Positions 27,839-36,766 of a DNA stretch of 39,971 bases are shown in pieces. The DNA lies in contig JAHYJN010000024.1 in the NCBI GenBank assembly GCA_019428905.1, positions 1 through 39,971 of the forward strand, read 5' to 3'. Under the pieces are notes generated by a model, which saw nothing but the letters and a program-made list of their open reading frames with translations, made no database searches and had not been told where the DNA came from. The translations under genes and the position numbers were made by a program. The DNA comes from Candidatus Brevefilum sp. GTDB taxonomy: Bacteria > Chloroflexota > Anaerolineae > Anaerolineales > Anaerolineaceae. Numbering within the stretch: position 1 is the first letter of the stretch; each line of letters opens with the position of its first letter.

Positions 27839-28912
27839 CTATGATAAGGTCCGTTGTGCCGGTTCTCGGTCTAAACCAACCAAAAAATTTGAATACTCAT
27901 CTTTATTCTCCAAGATGATGCCACACCCCCGAGCCACACAAGTCATTGGATCCTCTGCCACCCACACACGCACTTTCAAGTCCGCTGAAAGTCGTTCCGC
28001 CAAGCTTCTTAGCTGTGAGCTGCCCCCAGCCAGGCAGATGCCATTGTCGATCAGGTCAGCAACGATTTCAGGTGGTGCTTCATCGATTGCATCCTTGATA
28101 GTTCTAATAATAACGGTAATTGAGCTGGAGATTGCTTCCCGAATTTCCACCGATGAGATCTCAATGGCTTCAGGCAAACCAGTCACCAAGTTTCTGCCAC
28201 GCACATCAATCGTCAGCTCTTCTTTCATCGGGTAGGCAGAGCCAATGGCTATTTTCACCTTTTCCGCCATGCGCTCACCGATGAACAAGTTGTATTTATT
28301 GCGGATGTAATTGATGATGTCCTGGTCAAGCTCGTCGCCGGCTACGCGCAGTGAACGCGCAACGACCACTCCACCCATCGCAATCGCGGCGACTTCGGTC
28401 GTCCCTCCGCCGATATCCACGATCATGACGCCCTGCACATCATTCACAGGCAATCCAGCACCAATAGCCGCGGCTGAAGGCTCATGAATCAAATATACCT
28501 CACGCGCCCCAGCTGCCATCGCCGCATCAAAAACGGCACGTTTTTCAACTTCTGTTGCACCCGATGGGATTCCTACCACAACCCTCGGCTTTGGCAAGGG
28601 AACAATACTTTGCTGATGTGCTTTGCCAATAAAATATTCCAGCATTGCCTGGGTGATTTCATATTCTGAAATCACACCATCCCGCAGTGGGCGGATCGCG
28701 ATCACATTGGCCGGCGTTCGCCCGACCATTGCCCTAGCTTGGGCACCTATTGCAATCGGGTCGCGCGTGCGTTTTTCGATGGCAACCCAGGAAGGCTCAT
28801 TGATTACGATACCCTTCCCACGGATATAGATTAACGTATTTGCTGTACCGAGATCAATGCCGATATCGAGGGAGAATAATCCCCAGAACCAGTTGAATGG
28901 GGAAAATGCCAA
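27839..28912 (-). CDS. mreB: Actin-like rod shape protein MreB
   Basis: MreB filaments guide the elongation machinery. The 357-residue protein has phosphate-1 motif DIGIDLGTANTLIYIRGKG, phosphate-2 MIVDIGGGTTEVAAIAMG, and the family segment EAIEISSVEIREAISSS. The N-terminus has a hydrophobic, aromatic patch (FSPFNWFWGLFSL) that could insert in the membrane. TTG start at 28912 is supported by AAGGAG 7 nt upstream. The gene heads the morphogenesis cluster. Confidence 0.96.
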   Translation of the reverse strand: MAFSPFNWFWGLFSLDIGIDLGTANTLIYIRGKGIVINEPSWVAIEKRTRDPIAIGAQARAMVGRTPANVIAIRPLRDGVISEYEITQAMLEYFIGKAHQQSIVPLPKPRVVVGIPSGATEVEKRAVFDAAMAAGAREVYLIHEPSAAAIGAGLPVNDVQGVMIVDIGGGTTEVAAIAMGGVVVARSLRVAGDELDQDIINYIRNKYNLFIGERMAEKVKIAIGSAYPMKEELTIDVRGRNLVTGLPEAIEISSVEIREAISSSITVIIRTIKDAIDEAPPEIVADLIDNGICLAGGSSQLRSLAERLSADLKVRVWVAEDPMTCVARGCGIILENKDEYSNFLVGLDREPAQRTLS

Positions 28913-28937
28913 TGTTTTACTCCTTAAATTAACAAGA

Positions 28938-28958
28938 TTGGCAATGCAACATTACCAA
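28938..28958 (-). other. Hairpin in the mreB 5' leader
   Basis: As RNA, UUGGUAAUG pairs with CAUUGCCAA (eight Watson-Crick pairs and one G-U) over a UUG loop, close to the expected 5' end. It has no U run after it. A message-stabilising or regulatory stem is possible. Confidence 0.45.
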
Positions 28959-28969
28959 CATGCCGCCGC

Positions 28970-28981
28970 AATTATACCATA
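28970..28981 (-). promoter_or_regulatory. Extended -10 promoter for mreB
   Basis: The minus strand reads TATGGTATAATT, with TG-n-TATAAT. The same 12-mer is found at 16954-16965. The -35 position is weak. A leader hairpin (28938-28958) lies between it and the ribosome-binding site. Confidence 0.65.
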
Positions 28982-29091
28982 GGATACAATTTGCCTTAAG
29001 AATCAATAGGTCTTAGTTTACCATCCAGAACAAAACCTGCCAAACATCAAATATTCAGAAAATTGACATAAAATCGATTAGTTGAAAACAC

Positions 29092-29109
29092 TGCTTTCAG
29101 AAGAAAGCA
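29092..29109. other. Hairpin in the leader of the CDGSH gene
   Basis: TGCTTTC (29092-29098) and GAAAGCA (29103-29109) form a perfect 7-bp stem over AGAA, 21 nt before the ATG. TTTTT follows 5 nt later, so it could act as a weak terminator or attenuator. A TTGACA stands at 29063-29068 but without a good -10. Confidence 0.4.
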
Positions 29110-29130
29110 ACCTATTTTTGAAAGAATGAC

Positions 29131-29346
29131 ATGCCAAAACATCAACATAGCACAACAAGCGAAAATGGTAAACGTCGTACCAGCGTAACCCTGCGCCAGG
29201 GAGAGGTGATTTCACTTTGTCGTTGCTGGCAATCGAAAAAATTCCCGTTGTGTGATGGCTCCCATAAAAACGTTATGGATGAAAGAGGGCCGGTTGTCAT
29301 CAGAGTGAATTGTGAATCCAATTTTCTGGAAGATCCGCCTGATTAA
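29131..29346 (+). CDS. CDGSH-type iron-sulfur protein
   Basis: A 71-residue protein with one CDGSH motif, C30-R-C32 and C41-D-G-S-H45, giving the three-Cys one-His ligands of a labile [2Fe-2S] cluster. Members act in redox sensing or cluster transfer; the specific role is unknown. The surrounding Lys/Arg-rich N-terminus has no signal peptide. The gene converges on the DUF58 gene, whose last bases overlap its own by 4. Its Shine-Dalgarno (GAAAG) is weak. Confidence 0.88.
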   Translation: MPKHQHSTTSENGKRRTSVTLRQGEVISLCRCWQSKKFPLCDGSHKNVMDERGPVVIRVNCESNFLEDPPD

Positions 29347-30656
29347 AGTCGCCGATACATAAATTGTCGACGATATACAGCCTGTGGGCTTTCCAAAATA
29401 GATTGAACATCATCCCCATGACGGACAACAAAAGTGATCACACCATGGTCCGTTAGCTGCTGTGCTATCCCAGCTGCCTGCGTTTGACCGCCAAAGCTGG
29501 CCGGGTCAATCAAAATGATCACCGGAATTAACCCCCGGTGAATTAATTCCATGGTAATGGTCAGGATGGTTTCATCAGTGGCAGGTGTGATCAGAAGAAC
29601 CGTGCTCCCACGCGCCAGGTGCTTGACCTGCGAGTTAACCAACGCCCATAACGGTAGATCACCCTCGGGTTCAAGAACAGCCAAAGTCTCGAGGATCTTC
29701 CCCAATTGGCGCTCACCCCGTTCTGCTGGGAGGACACTGTAATTCTGACCTGCTGATACCAGTCCGACTTCTCGCTTCTGACCGATGTAATACTTTGCTA
29801 ATGATGCCGTTATCGAGATGGCATACTCGGCTGTATCTGGTGGCAAGCGAAAGGCTTTTTTATACCTGATCCACCAAATTTGATGTAAATCAGCCAAACC
29901 CGCATTATCGCTGCGAATATGGACCGATTTACGAGCATCCAGGAAGATCCAAGCCTCTGCCAGCGGATCTTTTTCGAACTCCTTCACAATCAACACCTGT
30001 TTCCGTGCTGATGAAGGCCAGTGAATGCGTTTTAAAGCATCACCCGGCACATATTCACGCACACCTGCCGCATAGGGCGTCACTTCCAGTGACTTTTCGC
30101 GTAAGGCATGTCCACCAGGCAGGATACCCGAAGGGACCAAGAAAAATTGAAGGTCAAACATAAACGGGATAACTAGCAGACGCAGCTGGCTATCAAACGT
30201 TTTTATGCGTAAAAACAAGCCGAAAATATCTCCGCTTTCAATAATGGTTGGGCCAAGTGTGAACCAGCCGCGCTTTTGCAGCAGCGTAAATGCAACGTAA
30301 TTCCGTGACTGCTTGCGGCCAATACTGGTCAACACCCTGGAGCCTGTGCCACCGAGCAGCTGTGATTGATCGGTAACCTTCAGCCATAACTTTGGCAGGA
30401 TAGAATAATTGAGCACTTCAATTTCTTCTGAAAACACTTCTCCCACCTGTTTCCGAGTTGTCCGAGTGGATCGATGAATCGAAACACCCCATAACGATAA
30501 AACCGTCCATATGCCACTGATCACCAATATAACCAGTAGCGTAACAGCCAATCGGATGAAAATGGGATTATTTGAAAGCCATGGAAACTGTGATACGAGG
30601 AAACTGATCCCCGTCAGAATCAAAATCCACCAAAATGAGCGACCCAGTTTGATCAC
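29343..30656 (-). CDS. DUF58 domain protein
   Basis: A 437-residue protein with two N-terminal membrane helices (about 9-25 and 32-50), a beta-rich segment, and the DUF58 core [19 protein letters not shown] followed by a von Willebrand A-like fold ([11 protein letters not shown]). DUF58 proteins are usual partners of MoxR ATPases and are linked to assembly or stress functions. GTG start at 30656 overlaps the moxR stop by 4 nt, so the pair is coupled. No transglutaminase-like gene follows. Confidence 0.88.
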   Translation of the reverse strand: MIKLGRSFWWILILTGISFLVSQFPWLSNNPIFIRLAVTLLVILVISGIWTVLSLWGVSIHRSTRTTRKQVGEVFSEEIEVLNYSILPKLWLKVTDQSQLLGGTGSRVLTSIGRKQSRNYVAFTLLQKRGWFTLGPTIIESGDIFGLFLRIKTFDSQLRLLVIPFMFDLQFFLVPSGILPGGHALREKSLEVTPYAAGVREYVPGDALKRIHWPSSARKQVLIVKEFEKDPLAEAWIFLDARKSVHIRSDNAGLADLHQIWWIRYKKAFRLPPDTAEYAISITASLAKYYIGQKREVGLVSAGQNYSVLPAERGERQLGKILETLAVLEPEGDLPLWALVNSQVKHLARGSTVLLITPATDETILTITMELIHRGLIPVIILIDPASFGGQTQAAGIAQQLTDHGVITFVVRHGDDVQSILESPQAVYRRQFMYRRL

Positions 30657-31627
30657 ATTTCACCACCACCCACATCAGCCCCAGGAACAGCCAGGGAATC
30701 CAGGATTTCTCGCACAATTTTGACAGCACTGACATCTGTCAAACGTGCTGCTGGGCTGACCACCACCCGGTGAGCCAGGATATTGGGTGCCAAGATTTTT
30801 ACATCGTCAGGCAAGACATAGTCTCTGCCGCTTAATGCAGCTCGAGCTTGCCCTGCTCTGAAAAGGCTCAAGCTGCCGCGCGGGCTGGCACCGAGATACA
30901 CCTCGGGATGCTCACGTGTTTCTCGGACCATCTGCACAATGTAGCGCTTGACCGGGTCAGACACATGAATGTGCTTGATCGTTTCTTGAGCTGTTAAAAT
31001 CTCTTCGGTGGAAACAACGGGTTCCAACTCAAGGATGGGATGGATAATTTGCTGCTCTTCCAGGATCCTGATCTCGTTGCCGAGAGAAGTGTATCCGAGG
31101 TCGATCCGCATTAAAAACCGGTCTAATTGTGCCTCTGGCAAGGGAAACGTCCCTTCGTATTCAATTGGGTTCTGGGTAGCCATTACCATAAAGGGTACAG
31201 GAAGCATGTAGGTCGTCCCATCAACCGTCATTTGCCGCTCTTCCATCGCTTCCAACAACGCCGATTGGGTTTTGGGCGTAGCCCGGTTGATCTCGTCCGC
31301 CAGGACAATTTGAGCCATCAGTGGACCCGGTCGGAATTCAAATTCTCGGGTGTTCTGATTATAAATTGATACCCCTGTGACATCACTCGGCAACATATCG
31401 GGGGTGAACTGGATACGTTTAAAATGACATCCCAATGATTTTGCCAAACTTCGAGCGAGCATTGTCTTTCCAACGCCAGGAACATCTTCGATTAAGATAT
31501 GCCCTTGGCACAGAAAAGCGATGATTGTCAATAATATCGAATCATCTTTACCAATAATCACCTTCCCAAGATTAACCTTTAGCTTATTTCCAAGTTCCTG
31601 GACTTTCGAGATATCAACTGCCATCAT
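30653..31627 (-). CDS. MoxR-family AAA+ ATPase
   Basis: This chaperone-like AAA+ ATPase has 324 residues. Walker A is [11 protein letters not shown], Walker [21 protein letters not shown], then sensor 1 [19 protein letters not shown] and the C-terminal lid ([20 protein letters not shown]). It pairs with the DUF58 gene downstream. The start is one of two adjacent ATGs (31627, 31624) with AGGAG upstream. A TATAAT on the minus strand (31664-31659) may be its -10. Confidence 0.93.
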   Translation of the reverse strand: MMAVDISKVQELGNKLKVNLGKVIIGKDDSILLTIIAFLCQGHILIEDVPGVGKTMLARSLAKSLGCHFKRIQFTPDMLPSDVTGVSIYNQNTREFEFRPGPLMAQIVLADEINRATPKTQSALLEAMEERQMTVDGTTYMLPVPFMVMATQNPIEYEGTFPLPEAQLDRFLMRIDLGYTSLGNEIRILEEQQIIHPILELEPVVSTEEILTAQETIKHIHVSDPVKRYIVQMVRETREHPEVYLGASPRGSLSLFRAGQARAALSGRDYVLPDDVKILAPNILAHRVVVSPAARLTDVSAVKIVREILDSLAVPGADVGGGEM

Positions 31628-31841
31628 GCGTACTCCTAAGCTGTCAATAGAGATTGTAATTATACGTAATTCAATTTATTTTATCCCATTTCGACCCGGG
31701 ACACATCTGCCTTGTAGAACATCATAGAATAGGCAACAATCCACAAGCCGGTAGAATTCAATGATAAAATAGGAACACAAAACTAAGCTATGAAAGAACC
31801 AACTCTTTTACCGGTAAACAACCTTCGAAGGGTCAATGCTA

Positions 31842-32543
31842 ATGAGTGAATCTCTGAATCTTTTCCGCCTACAGAAATTGGACAGCCGGATCGATCACAT
31901 CAAAACCCGACTGGTGCAGATTGATCGTGCCCTGAGCGATGACCGTCGCATCATTCTGGCAACAAAGAAACTTGAGAAGGCAAAAGAAGAAGCAAAAAAA
32001 CTGCGCATCGAGCTTAACCAAATTGAAGATAAAGTTGAAGCACAACGGATCAAGCGCAAGACAACCCAACACTCCCTGTTCAGCGGAAAGATTAAGAACC
32101 CGAAAGAACTACAAGACCTTCAAAGGGACTCTGAAGCGCTCAAACGCTACATTGTCCAACTGGAAGATGAACAACTTGAAGTGATGATCGCTTATGAAAC
32201 TGCGGAAGGGAATCTCGATCAAGCACAACAAACCCTGGACCGGGCAAAAGGATCGGCGATTGAAGACAATGCCGCCTTATTAGGTGAACAATCCAAGCTC
32301 AAGGATGAATTAGAACGTCTGACCCGGGAAAAAGAAGCCGTTAACCAATCTATCCCCCAAGTGTCTCAATCCCTGTATCAGAAATTGCGTGAAAAGAAAC
32401 AGGGTACAGCCGTCGTCACCGTGGTTGATGGTGGATGCGGGATTTGCGGTCAATCGATTACACCTGCTGACCGGCAATTAATAAGATCATCGACCACACT
32501 GGTTTTCTGCCCATCTTGCGGCAGAATTTTATACGAAGAATAA
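31842..32543 (+). CDS. Coiled-coil protein with C4 zinc ribbon (DUF164 type)
   Basis: The protein has a long helical hairpin or coiled coil (about residues 1-175, rich in Lys/Glu/Gln) and a C-terminal zinc ribbon with GGCGICGQSI and FCPSCGRIL, four cysteines in two CxxC knuckles. The family has no firmly assigned function; a nucleic-acid link has been suggested. The ATG at 31842 is preferred over 31836 because AAGGG at 31828 is 9 nt away. The gene is divergent from moxR and converges on yggT. Confidence 0.85.
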   Translation: MSESLNLFRLQKLDSRIDHIKTRLVQIDRALSDDRRIILATKKLEKAKEEAKKLRIELNQIEDKVEAQRIKRKTTQHSLFSGKIKNPKELQDLQRDSEALKRYIVQLEDEQLEVMIAYETAEGNLDQAQQTLDRAKGSAIEDNAALLGEQSKLKDELERLTREKEAVNQSIPQVSQSLYQKLREKKQGTAVVTVVDGGCGICGQSITPADRQLIRSSTTLVFCPSCGRILYEE

Positions 32544-32551
32544 GCCAGGAT

Positions 32552-32809
32552 TTAAAAGCTGCCCAGCAGCCCAGAGAGAATCATCCCTAAAATTTGTAAC
32601 CCAATGATGAGGATCAGCGGACTAAAATCCAAACCGCCCATCGATGGTATGCGCGCCCGGATCGGCGCAAGCAGGGGTTCAAATACCTGGCCTAGCGCGT
32701 TGAGGATTGGGTGGTATGGGTCCAGGAAAAAACGCAGCAGGGTGTACACGATCAACGTGAGTGTAAAAACGGTGACAATCGTATCAATAATGGTGATGAT
32801 CAAACCCAT
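32552..32809 (-). CDS. yggT: YggT-family membrane protein
   Basis: An 85-residue protein with two hydrophobic helices (about 4-27 and 63-81) and the conserved middle RFFLDPYHPILNALGQVFEP, LLAPIRARIP. YggT (YlmG) proteins are linked to division-site or nucleoid organisation, and the gene commonly neighbours yggS, as here. The coding end GCTGC-TGG-GCAGC-TTTT (32570-32555) could double as a weak terminator of this minus-strand operon. Confidence 0.88.
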   Translation of the reverse strand: MGLIITIIDTIVTVFTLTLIVYTLLRFFLDPYHPILNALGQVFEPLLAPIRARIPSMGGLDFSPLILIIGLQILGMILSGLLGSF

Positions 32810-32829
32810 GATTTCCTCAATGCCAAAAT

Positions 32830-33573
32830 TTACCGGGCAGGCCTTGGCCCAAACAAAGATGTACCCAGGCGCACCATTGTCGCGCCTTCTTCAACAGCGA
32901 CCTCATAATCAAAACTCGTTCCAATGGACAGTTCACGCCACGAGATTTCTGGCAGCTCTTCCTTGAGGAACCCTTGCAAGCGACCCAAGCGCTGGTAGTA
33001 GGGCCGAGTCAGCTCCGGATCATCAAAAAGAGGCGGCATGCACATCAAACCACGAATCTCCAGGTTTGGCATTTGAGCAATTTTCTCAAATTGTGGCACC
33101 AAATCAAGCCAGTTGTTTTCATCCCATGCTTTCCAGCCGAATTTACTATCTTCACCGCTCAGGTTCACCTCAATCAATATTGGCATCACACGCTCGTTTT
33201 CGAGGGCGTAACGGTCAAGGTATTTTGCAATCTTGATCCTGTCAACTGAGTGGACCCAATCGAAATATTCACACACCGTGTTTGTTTTTCGGCTCTGGAT
33301 ATGCCCGATCATATGCCAGGTCAGATCGATGTCCGTTTGCAGAGCAGCAATTTTCTCAGCTGCCTGTTCGGGGTAATTCTCCCCAAACGAGCGCAAGCCT
33401 GCCTCGATCCCGGCTTGGATCACCTCAAGGGGCACTAATTTGGTCACCGCCACCAACTGGACATCCTGTCTGGCACGACCTGCTCTCTCAGCAGCGTGTG
33501 CGATCCGGGTTTCCACCCGGCGTAAATTATCCTTGATTGACGCTACTTTTTGATTGAATGAAGTTTCTGCCAT
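32830..33573 (-). CDS. yggS: PLP homeostasis protein YggS (PLPBP family)
   Basis: This PLP-binding single-barrel protein is involved in vitamin B6 and amino-acid balance. It has the PLP lysine in QLVAVTKLVPLEVIQ, GENYPEQAAEK, WHMIGHIQSRKTN and the C-terminal RELSIGTSFDYEVAVEEGATMVR split across the phosphate-binding motif. ATG at 33573 is preferred (GGGA 9 nt upstream) over a GTG seven codons earlier. yggT follows 20 nt later. Confidence 0.93.
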   Translation of the reverse strand: MAETSFNQKVASIKDNLRRVETRIAHAAERAGRARQDVQLVAVTKLVPLEVIQAGIEAGLRSFGENYPEQAAEKIAALQTDIDLTWHMIGHIQSRKTNTVCEYFDWVHSVDRIKIAKYLDRYALENERVMPILIEVNLSGEDSKFGWKAWDENNWLDLVPQFEKIAQMPNLEIRGLMCMPPLFDDPELTRPYYQRLGRLQGFLKEELPEISWRELSIGTSFDYEVAVEEGATMVRLGTSLFGPRPAR

Positions 33574-33595
33574 CGATTTATTCCCAACTTTCACT

Positions 33596-34384
33596 TTAAT
33601 TATCTTCGATGCACATTAAAACTGCAAATCGTCCCGTTTTTCCCTTTTCACCCCGGTGGGAATACCAGTCTGCTAAGTTACACGCGGTACAAATGCCAGC
33701 CGTTTCGATCTGTCTAACACCAGCCTGCCGGAGAACATCCGCGTTCGCCTTCCATAAATCTAAATACCAGTCACCGTCGTTTTGCATAAAATACCGCTGA
33801 GCGGCGTCCCCAAAGGCTGCAGTGAAAGCCTGGAAGACCTCAGAACCGACCTGGTAACAAGATTGGCAAATGGATGGACCAATTCCCGCCAGCAACGTTT
33901 CTGGTTTCGTACCAAAACAGACCGTCATCTTCTCGACAGCCTGTTGAGCAATGCGTTTATAGGTGCCCTGCCAACCGGCATGCACAATCCCAATCGCTTT
34001 GTGCTCTGGGTCCACTAATAGGATCGGCACACAATCAGCAAAGCGCATGAATAGCGTCACACCCGGTGTATTTGTTAAAATCCCATCCGCTTTCGGGTGT
34101 GGCGTACGGATAGTGCGCGGTTTATCGGTGCACATGACATAGTTGCCATGCACCTGCCAAACATCAAACCGCGAAGCAAAAGGATAACCAAAGGTATTGT
34201 AGATGTGCTGATGGTTTTCCAGGACGGCCTGCGGGTCATCCCCCACGGTTCCACCGGTATTCAAAGTGTCAAAAGGTGGCTGACTCACGCCGCCACGGCG
34301 GGTCAACACCGCATGGAAGATGGGAAGACCTTGAAAGTTGGCAAATTGAAAATAGCGCAAACCATTTTTTTCTTGAAAAACCAT
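33596..34384 (-). CDS. pgeF: Peptidoglycan editing factor PgeF (YfiH/laccase-domain family)
   Basis: A 262-residue cytoplasmic protein of the Cu-oxidase_4 fold, described for other bacteria as editing misincorporated amino acids in peptidoglycan precursors; purine nucleoside activity has also been reported for the family. Motifs are VLTRRGGVSQPPFDTLNTGG, VHGNYVMC, MRFADCVPILLVD and GIVHAGWQGT (usually HAGWRGT), which supply His and Cys metal ligands. ATG overlaps the stop of the upstream gene by 1 nt. With yggS and yggT it forms the ylmDEG-like set seen beside division genes elsewhere. Confidence 0.9.
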   Translation of the reverse strand: MVFQEKNGLRYFQFANFQGLPIFHAVLTRRGGVSQPPFDTLNTGGTVGDDPQAVLENHQHIYNTFGYPFASRFDVWQVHGNYVMCTDKPRTIRTPHPKADGILTNTPGVTLFMRFADCVPILLVDPEHKAIGIVHAGWQGTYKRIAQQAVEKMTVCFGTKPETLLAGIGPSICQSCYQVGSEVFQAFTAAFGDAAQRYFMQNDGDWYLDLWKANADVLRQAGVRQIETAGICTACNLADWYSHRGEKGKTGRFAVLMCIEDN

Positions 34385-35391
34385 CAGGATTGCTCTTGCC
34401 CTTCATGAATTTGCCGGGTGATGGCATGCTTCAGTGCCATTTCCCGTCGATTTTCTACCACTGATTCTTCTAAATAAGGGTACCCAAACCATGCGGTTGT
34501 CAAACCAAACAAGGCGCCGGTGATCACTCTAAAAAACGGCGTACTTTCGCGTAAGGGGATCCACGCGAATATGCCCCATCCCGTCTGGCTGAGCAGTTGT
34601 GAAAAGCCATCCAATCCAATTGGACCTAAACCGATCAAGATCCACAGGTACCATGGCAGCGGTTTCATTTTCTTGGTCGAAACAGCATAAAACAACCCGA
34701 AGATCAACATCATGCCATAAATGGCGATATCCCGTTGGCAAAGCGCAATTTTAAAACCCATGGTTTGGTTACCCAGGAAAGCCCGGGCAGTGTTGACATC
34801 GTTTTCATCGAAGCCTGTCATCTCACCATAAGTGATCACTCCCGGCATATCTGCCAGCTGGCGCGGGTAGTACGGCTGTTCCCCAAACAAAAAGAACGAT
34901 CGATAAGCCAGTTGATGACAGAGGGGACTGTACACCCGGTAAATGACCTTGGCTGGCCCTTCCCAACCGATTTTCATCAAAGTAGGCGCAAATATTGCAA
35001 GAAAAACATATAAGAAAACAAAACCATTTAACAGAACCATATAATGATTTGAAAACCAGCGTGAAAATCGGTCAGCTTTCGTCATTTGCATCGGTTGTGT
35101 GATCCGTTCAACCAGCACTTCATTGCCTTTGGATTGTGCCTCCCGTAAACGTGCTTCAGCCTTCTCAAAAGCAAAATGGATCTCATCTTCCTCAAAAGTT
35201 TTAATCAGCCGGTAAACACCAATATCCAGAACCGGTGCCTTTTCAGCAAATTCATCCTTGAGGACCTGATCGCGATCAAGATTGATCACATCCAGGTGAT
35301 GGGGATGTGACTCCTGTACATTGTTTAAACGGGTTTTGATCTGTTCTAATCTTGAATCTTGCTCAGAAATAAATAACGTGACCTGTATCAT
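34384..35391 (-). CDS. Trx-fold/DUF2085 fusion membrane protein
   Basis: A 335-residue protein of two parts. Residues 1-80 look like a glutaredoxin-like (DUF836-type) fold (MIQVTLFISEQDSRLEQI, then APVLDIGVYRLIKTF), but the place of the CxxC holds D-S-R-L, so no redox chemistry is expected. Residues 110-325 are a DUF2085 membrane domain with several helices and its marks C158-H-Q-x-x-x-R-S and C218-Q-R-D. DUF2085 function is unknown. The ATG overlaps the TlpA-like stop by 4 nt. Placement after ccdA and tlpA suggests a link to extracytoplasmic thiol chemistry, which is inference. Confidence 0.8.
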   Translation of the reverse strand: MIQVTLFISEQDSRLEQIKTRLNNVQESHPHHLDVINLDRDQVLKDEFAEKAPVLDIGVYRLIKTFEEDEIHFAFEKAEARLREAQSKGNEVLVERITQPMQMTKADRFSRWFSNHYMVLLNGFVFLYVFLAIFAPTLMKIGWEGPAKVIYRVYSPLCHQLAYRSFFLFGEQPYYPRQLADMPGVITYGEMTGFDENDVNTARAFLGNQTMGFKIALCQRDIAIYGMMLIFGLFYAVSTKKMKPLPWYLWILIGLGPIGLDGFSQLLSQTGWGIFAWIPLRESTPFFRVITGALFGLTTAWFGYPYLEESVVENRREMALKHAITRQIHEGQEQS

Positions 35392-36002
35392 TCGCCAATG
35401 CCAATCTTTAATAGATAGTTTGCGATCAATGTTTCATTCAACTCACCAATGTGCGTTGACTGAAGGACACCATTTTCATCAAAAAATAACGAGGTAGGGA
35501 AACCATAAACACGGAAATGTTTTGCTGCAGAATTGGTCGGATCTAGCAGAAAGGTCAGCTCGAGGTTATGACGGGTGACAAAATCCCGTACGACAGCCTC
35601 TTCTTCGCCAGCGTTGATCGCCAACACGACCAGCTGATCCTGGTATTGATCAGCGTAGTCTTGGATCAAAGGCATTTCCGCCAGGCACGGCGGACACCAC
35701 GTCGCCCAAAAATTCACCAATAAGGGCTTACCTTCAAAATCCGAAAGTGAAAGAAGTTCTCCCTCTAGGCTGAGCCAACGTAGCTCTTCTCCCGCTTCTT
35801 GGCTGCTATTGTTGACGACCACTTCCAGGCTGGATGCCGCTTCATCGACCTCAATCAGTGTATCAGTGCCAATGGATTGGGTTGAACTGGATCGCTGCCG
35901 CATAAAATCAAAGGTTCGATTAAGTTCGAGATACACAAATACGCCCATCACGGCGATGATGACGATCAAACTGATATCGATGAGCCAGTGTTTTTTATTC
36001 AT
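35388..36002 (-). CDS. TlpA/ResA-like membrane-anchored thioredoxin
   Basis: A 204-residue protein with an N-terminal membrane anchor (about 7-26), a short linker and an exported thioredoxin domain with C103-P-P-C106 in NFWATWCPPCLAEMPLIQ and the cis-Pro motif VYGFPTSLFFDENG. It is likely an extracytoplasmic thiol reductase fed by CcdA, encoded 18 nt upstream. Partners could be cytochrome c or the L,D-transpeptidase in the same run; no cytochrome gene is present here. Confidence 0.92.
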   Translation of the reverse strand: MNKKHWLIDISLIVIIAVMGVFVYLELNRTFDFMRQRSSSTQSIGTDTLIEVDEAASSLEVVVNNSSQEAGEELRWLSLEGELLSLSDFEGKPLLVNFWATWCPPCLAEMPLIQDYADQYQDQLVVLAINAGEEEAVVRDFVTRHNLELTFLLDPTNSAAKHFRVYGFPTSLFFDENGVLQSTHIGELNETLIANYLLKIGIGE

Positions 36003-36020
36003 AAGCCTGATGTGTACAGA

Positions 36021-36755
36021 TCAGATACCAAAATCAATCAAGGCATCAAAGGTGGCCAGCTGCTGGTAAATGCCCAGGAACAACATCACGCCCACCACAA
36101 TCAAAATCACTCCCATCAGGATTTCGATCACCTGGATCGCCTTGCTGTACCGTTTTAAAATGTGTGACACCCATCCCACGCCAACAGCAGCCAGCAGGAA
36201 AGGTATCCCCATCCCCAAAGAATAAAAACTTAGCAGGCTAACGCCTTGAGCCAGATTTGCCCGTTCAATTGCCAAGGTTAGGATCAACCCGAGGGTTGGT
36301 CCAACACAAGGTGACCATCCTGCCGAGAAGAAGATGCCCATCAAAAAGGATGAGATCAGACCGCCATCTTTTTGGCCTTGAGACTGGGGGCGCAAATCAT
36401 AATTCAGAAAGGGAATCTGGATCAAACCGGTCATGTGCAACCCAAACAGGATGATGATCACACCACCAGCTTTCGCCAAAATATCGCGGATCTGAAAAAA
36501 GAACAGGCTCACCGCAGAAAAAGCCAGGCCTAAGGAGATAAACACAAAGCTAAACCCCAGCACAAAAGCGACACCATGAATGAAGGTGCGTAGCTGCCTG
36601 GATGCTTGTTCCTCACCCTGGACAGATAGGGAACGCCCGCCCAGGTAACCCACATAAGCTGGAACCAGTGAAAAAACACAGGGGGAAAAAAAGGATGCCA
36701 AGCCTGCTAAGAAGGCCAAGCCAATCGAAAGGTTGATGGGATTCACGTCAAACAC
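36021..36755 (-). CDS. ccdA: CcdA/DsbD-type thiol-disulfide membrane transporter
   Basis: The protein carries reducing equivalents from cytoplasmic thioredoxin across the membrane. 244 residues, six or so hydrophobic helices, with the two reactive cysteines in LASFFSPCVFSLVPAYVGYL and SAGWSPCVGPTLGLILTLA. GTG start at 36755, with AGGA 4 nt upstream. It pairs with the TlpA-like gene downstream and follows the L,D-transpeptidase gene by 11 nt. Confidence 0.93.
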   Translation of the reverse strand: MFDVNPINLSIGLAFLAGLASFFSPCVFSLVPAYVGYLGGRSLSVQGEEQASRQLRTFIHGVAFVLGFSFVFISLGLAFSAVSLFFFQIRDILAKAGGVIIILFGLHMTGLIQIPFLNYDLRPQSQGQKDGGLISSFLMGIFFSAGWSPCVGPTLGLILTLAIERANLAQGVSLLSFYSLGMGIPFLLAAVGVGWVSHILKRYSKAIQVIEILMGVILIVVGVMLFLGIYQQLATFDALIDFGI

Positions 36756-36766
36756 CTAATCCTGGA

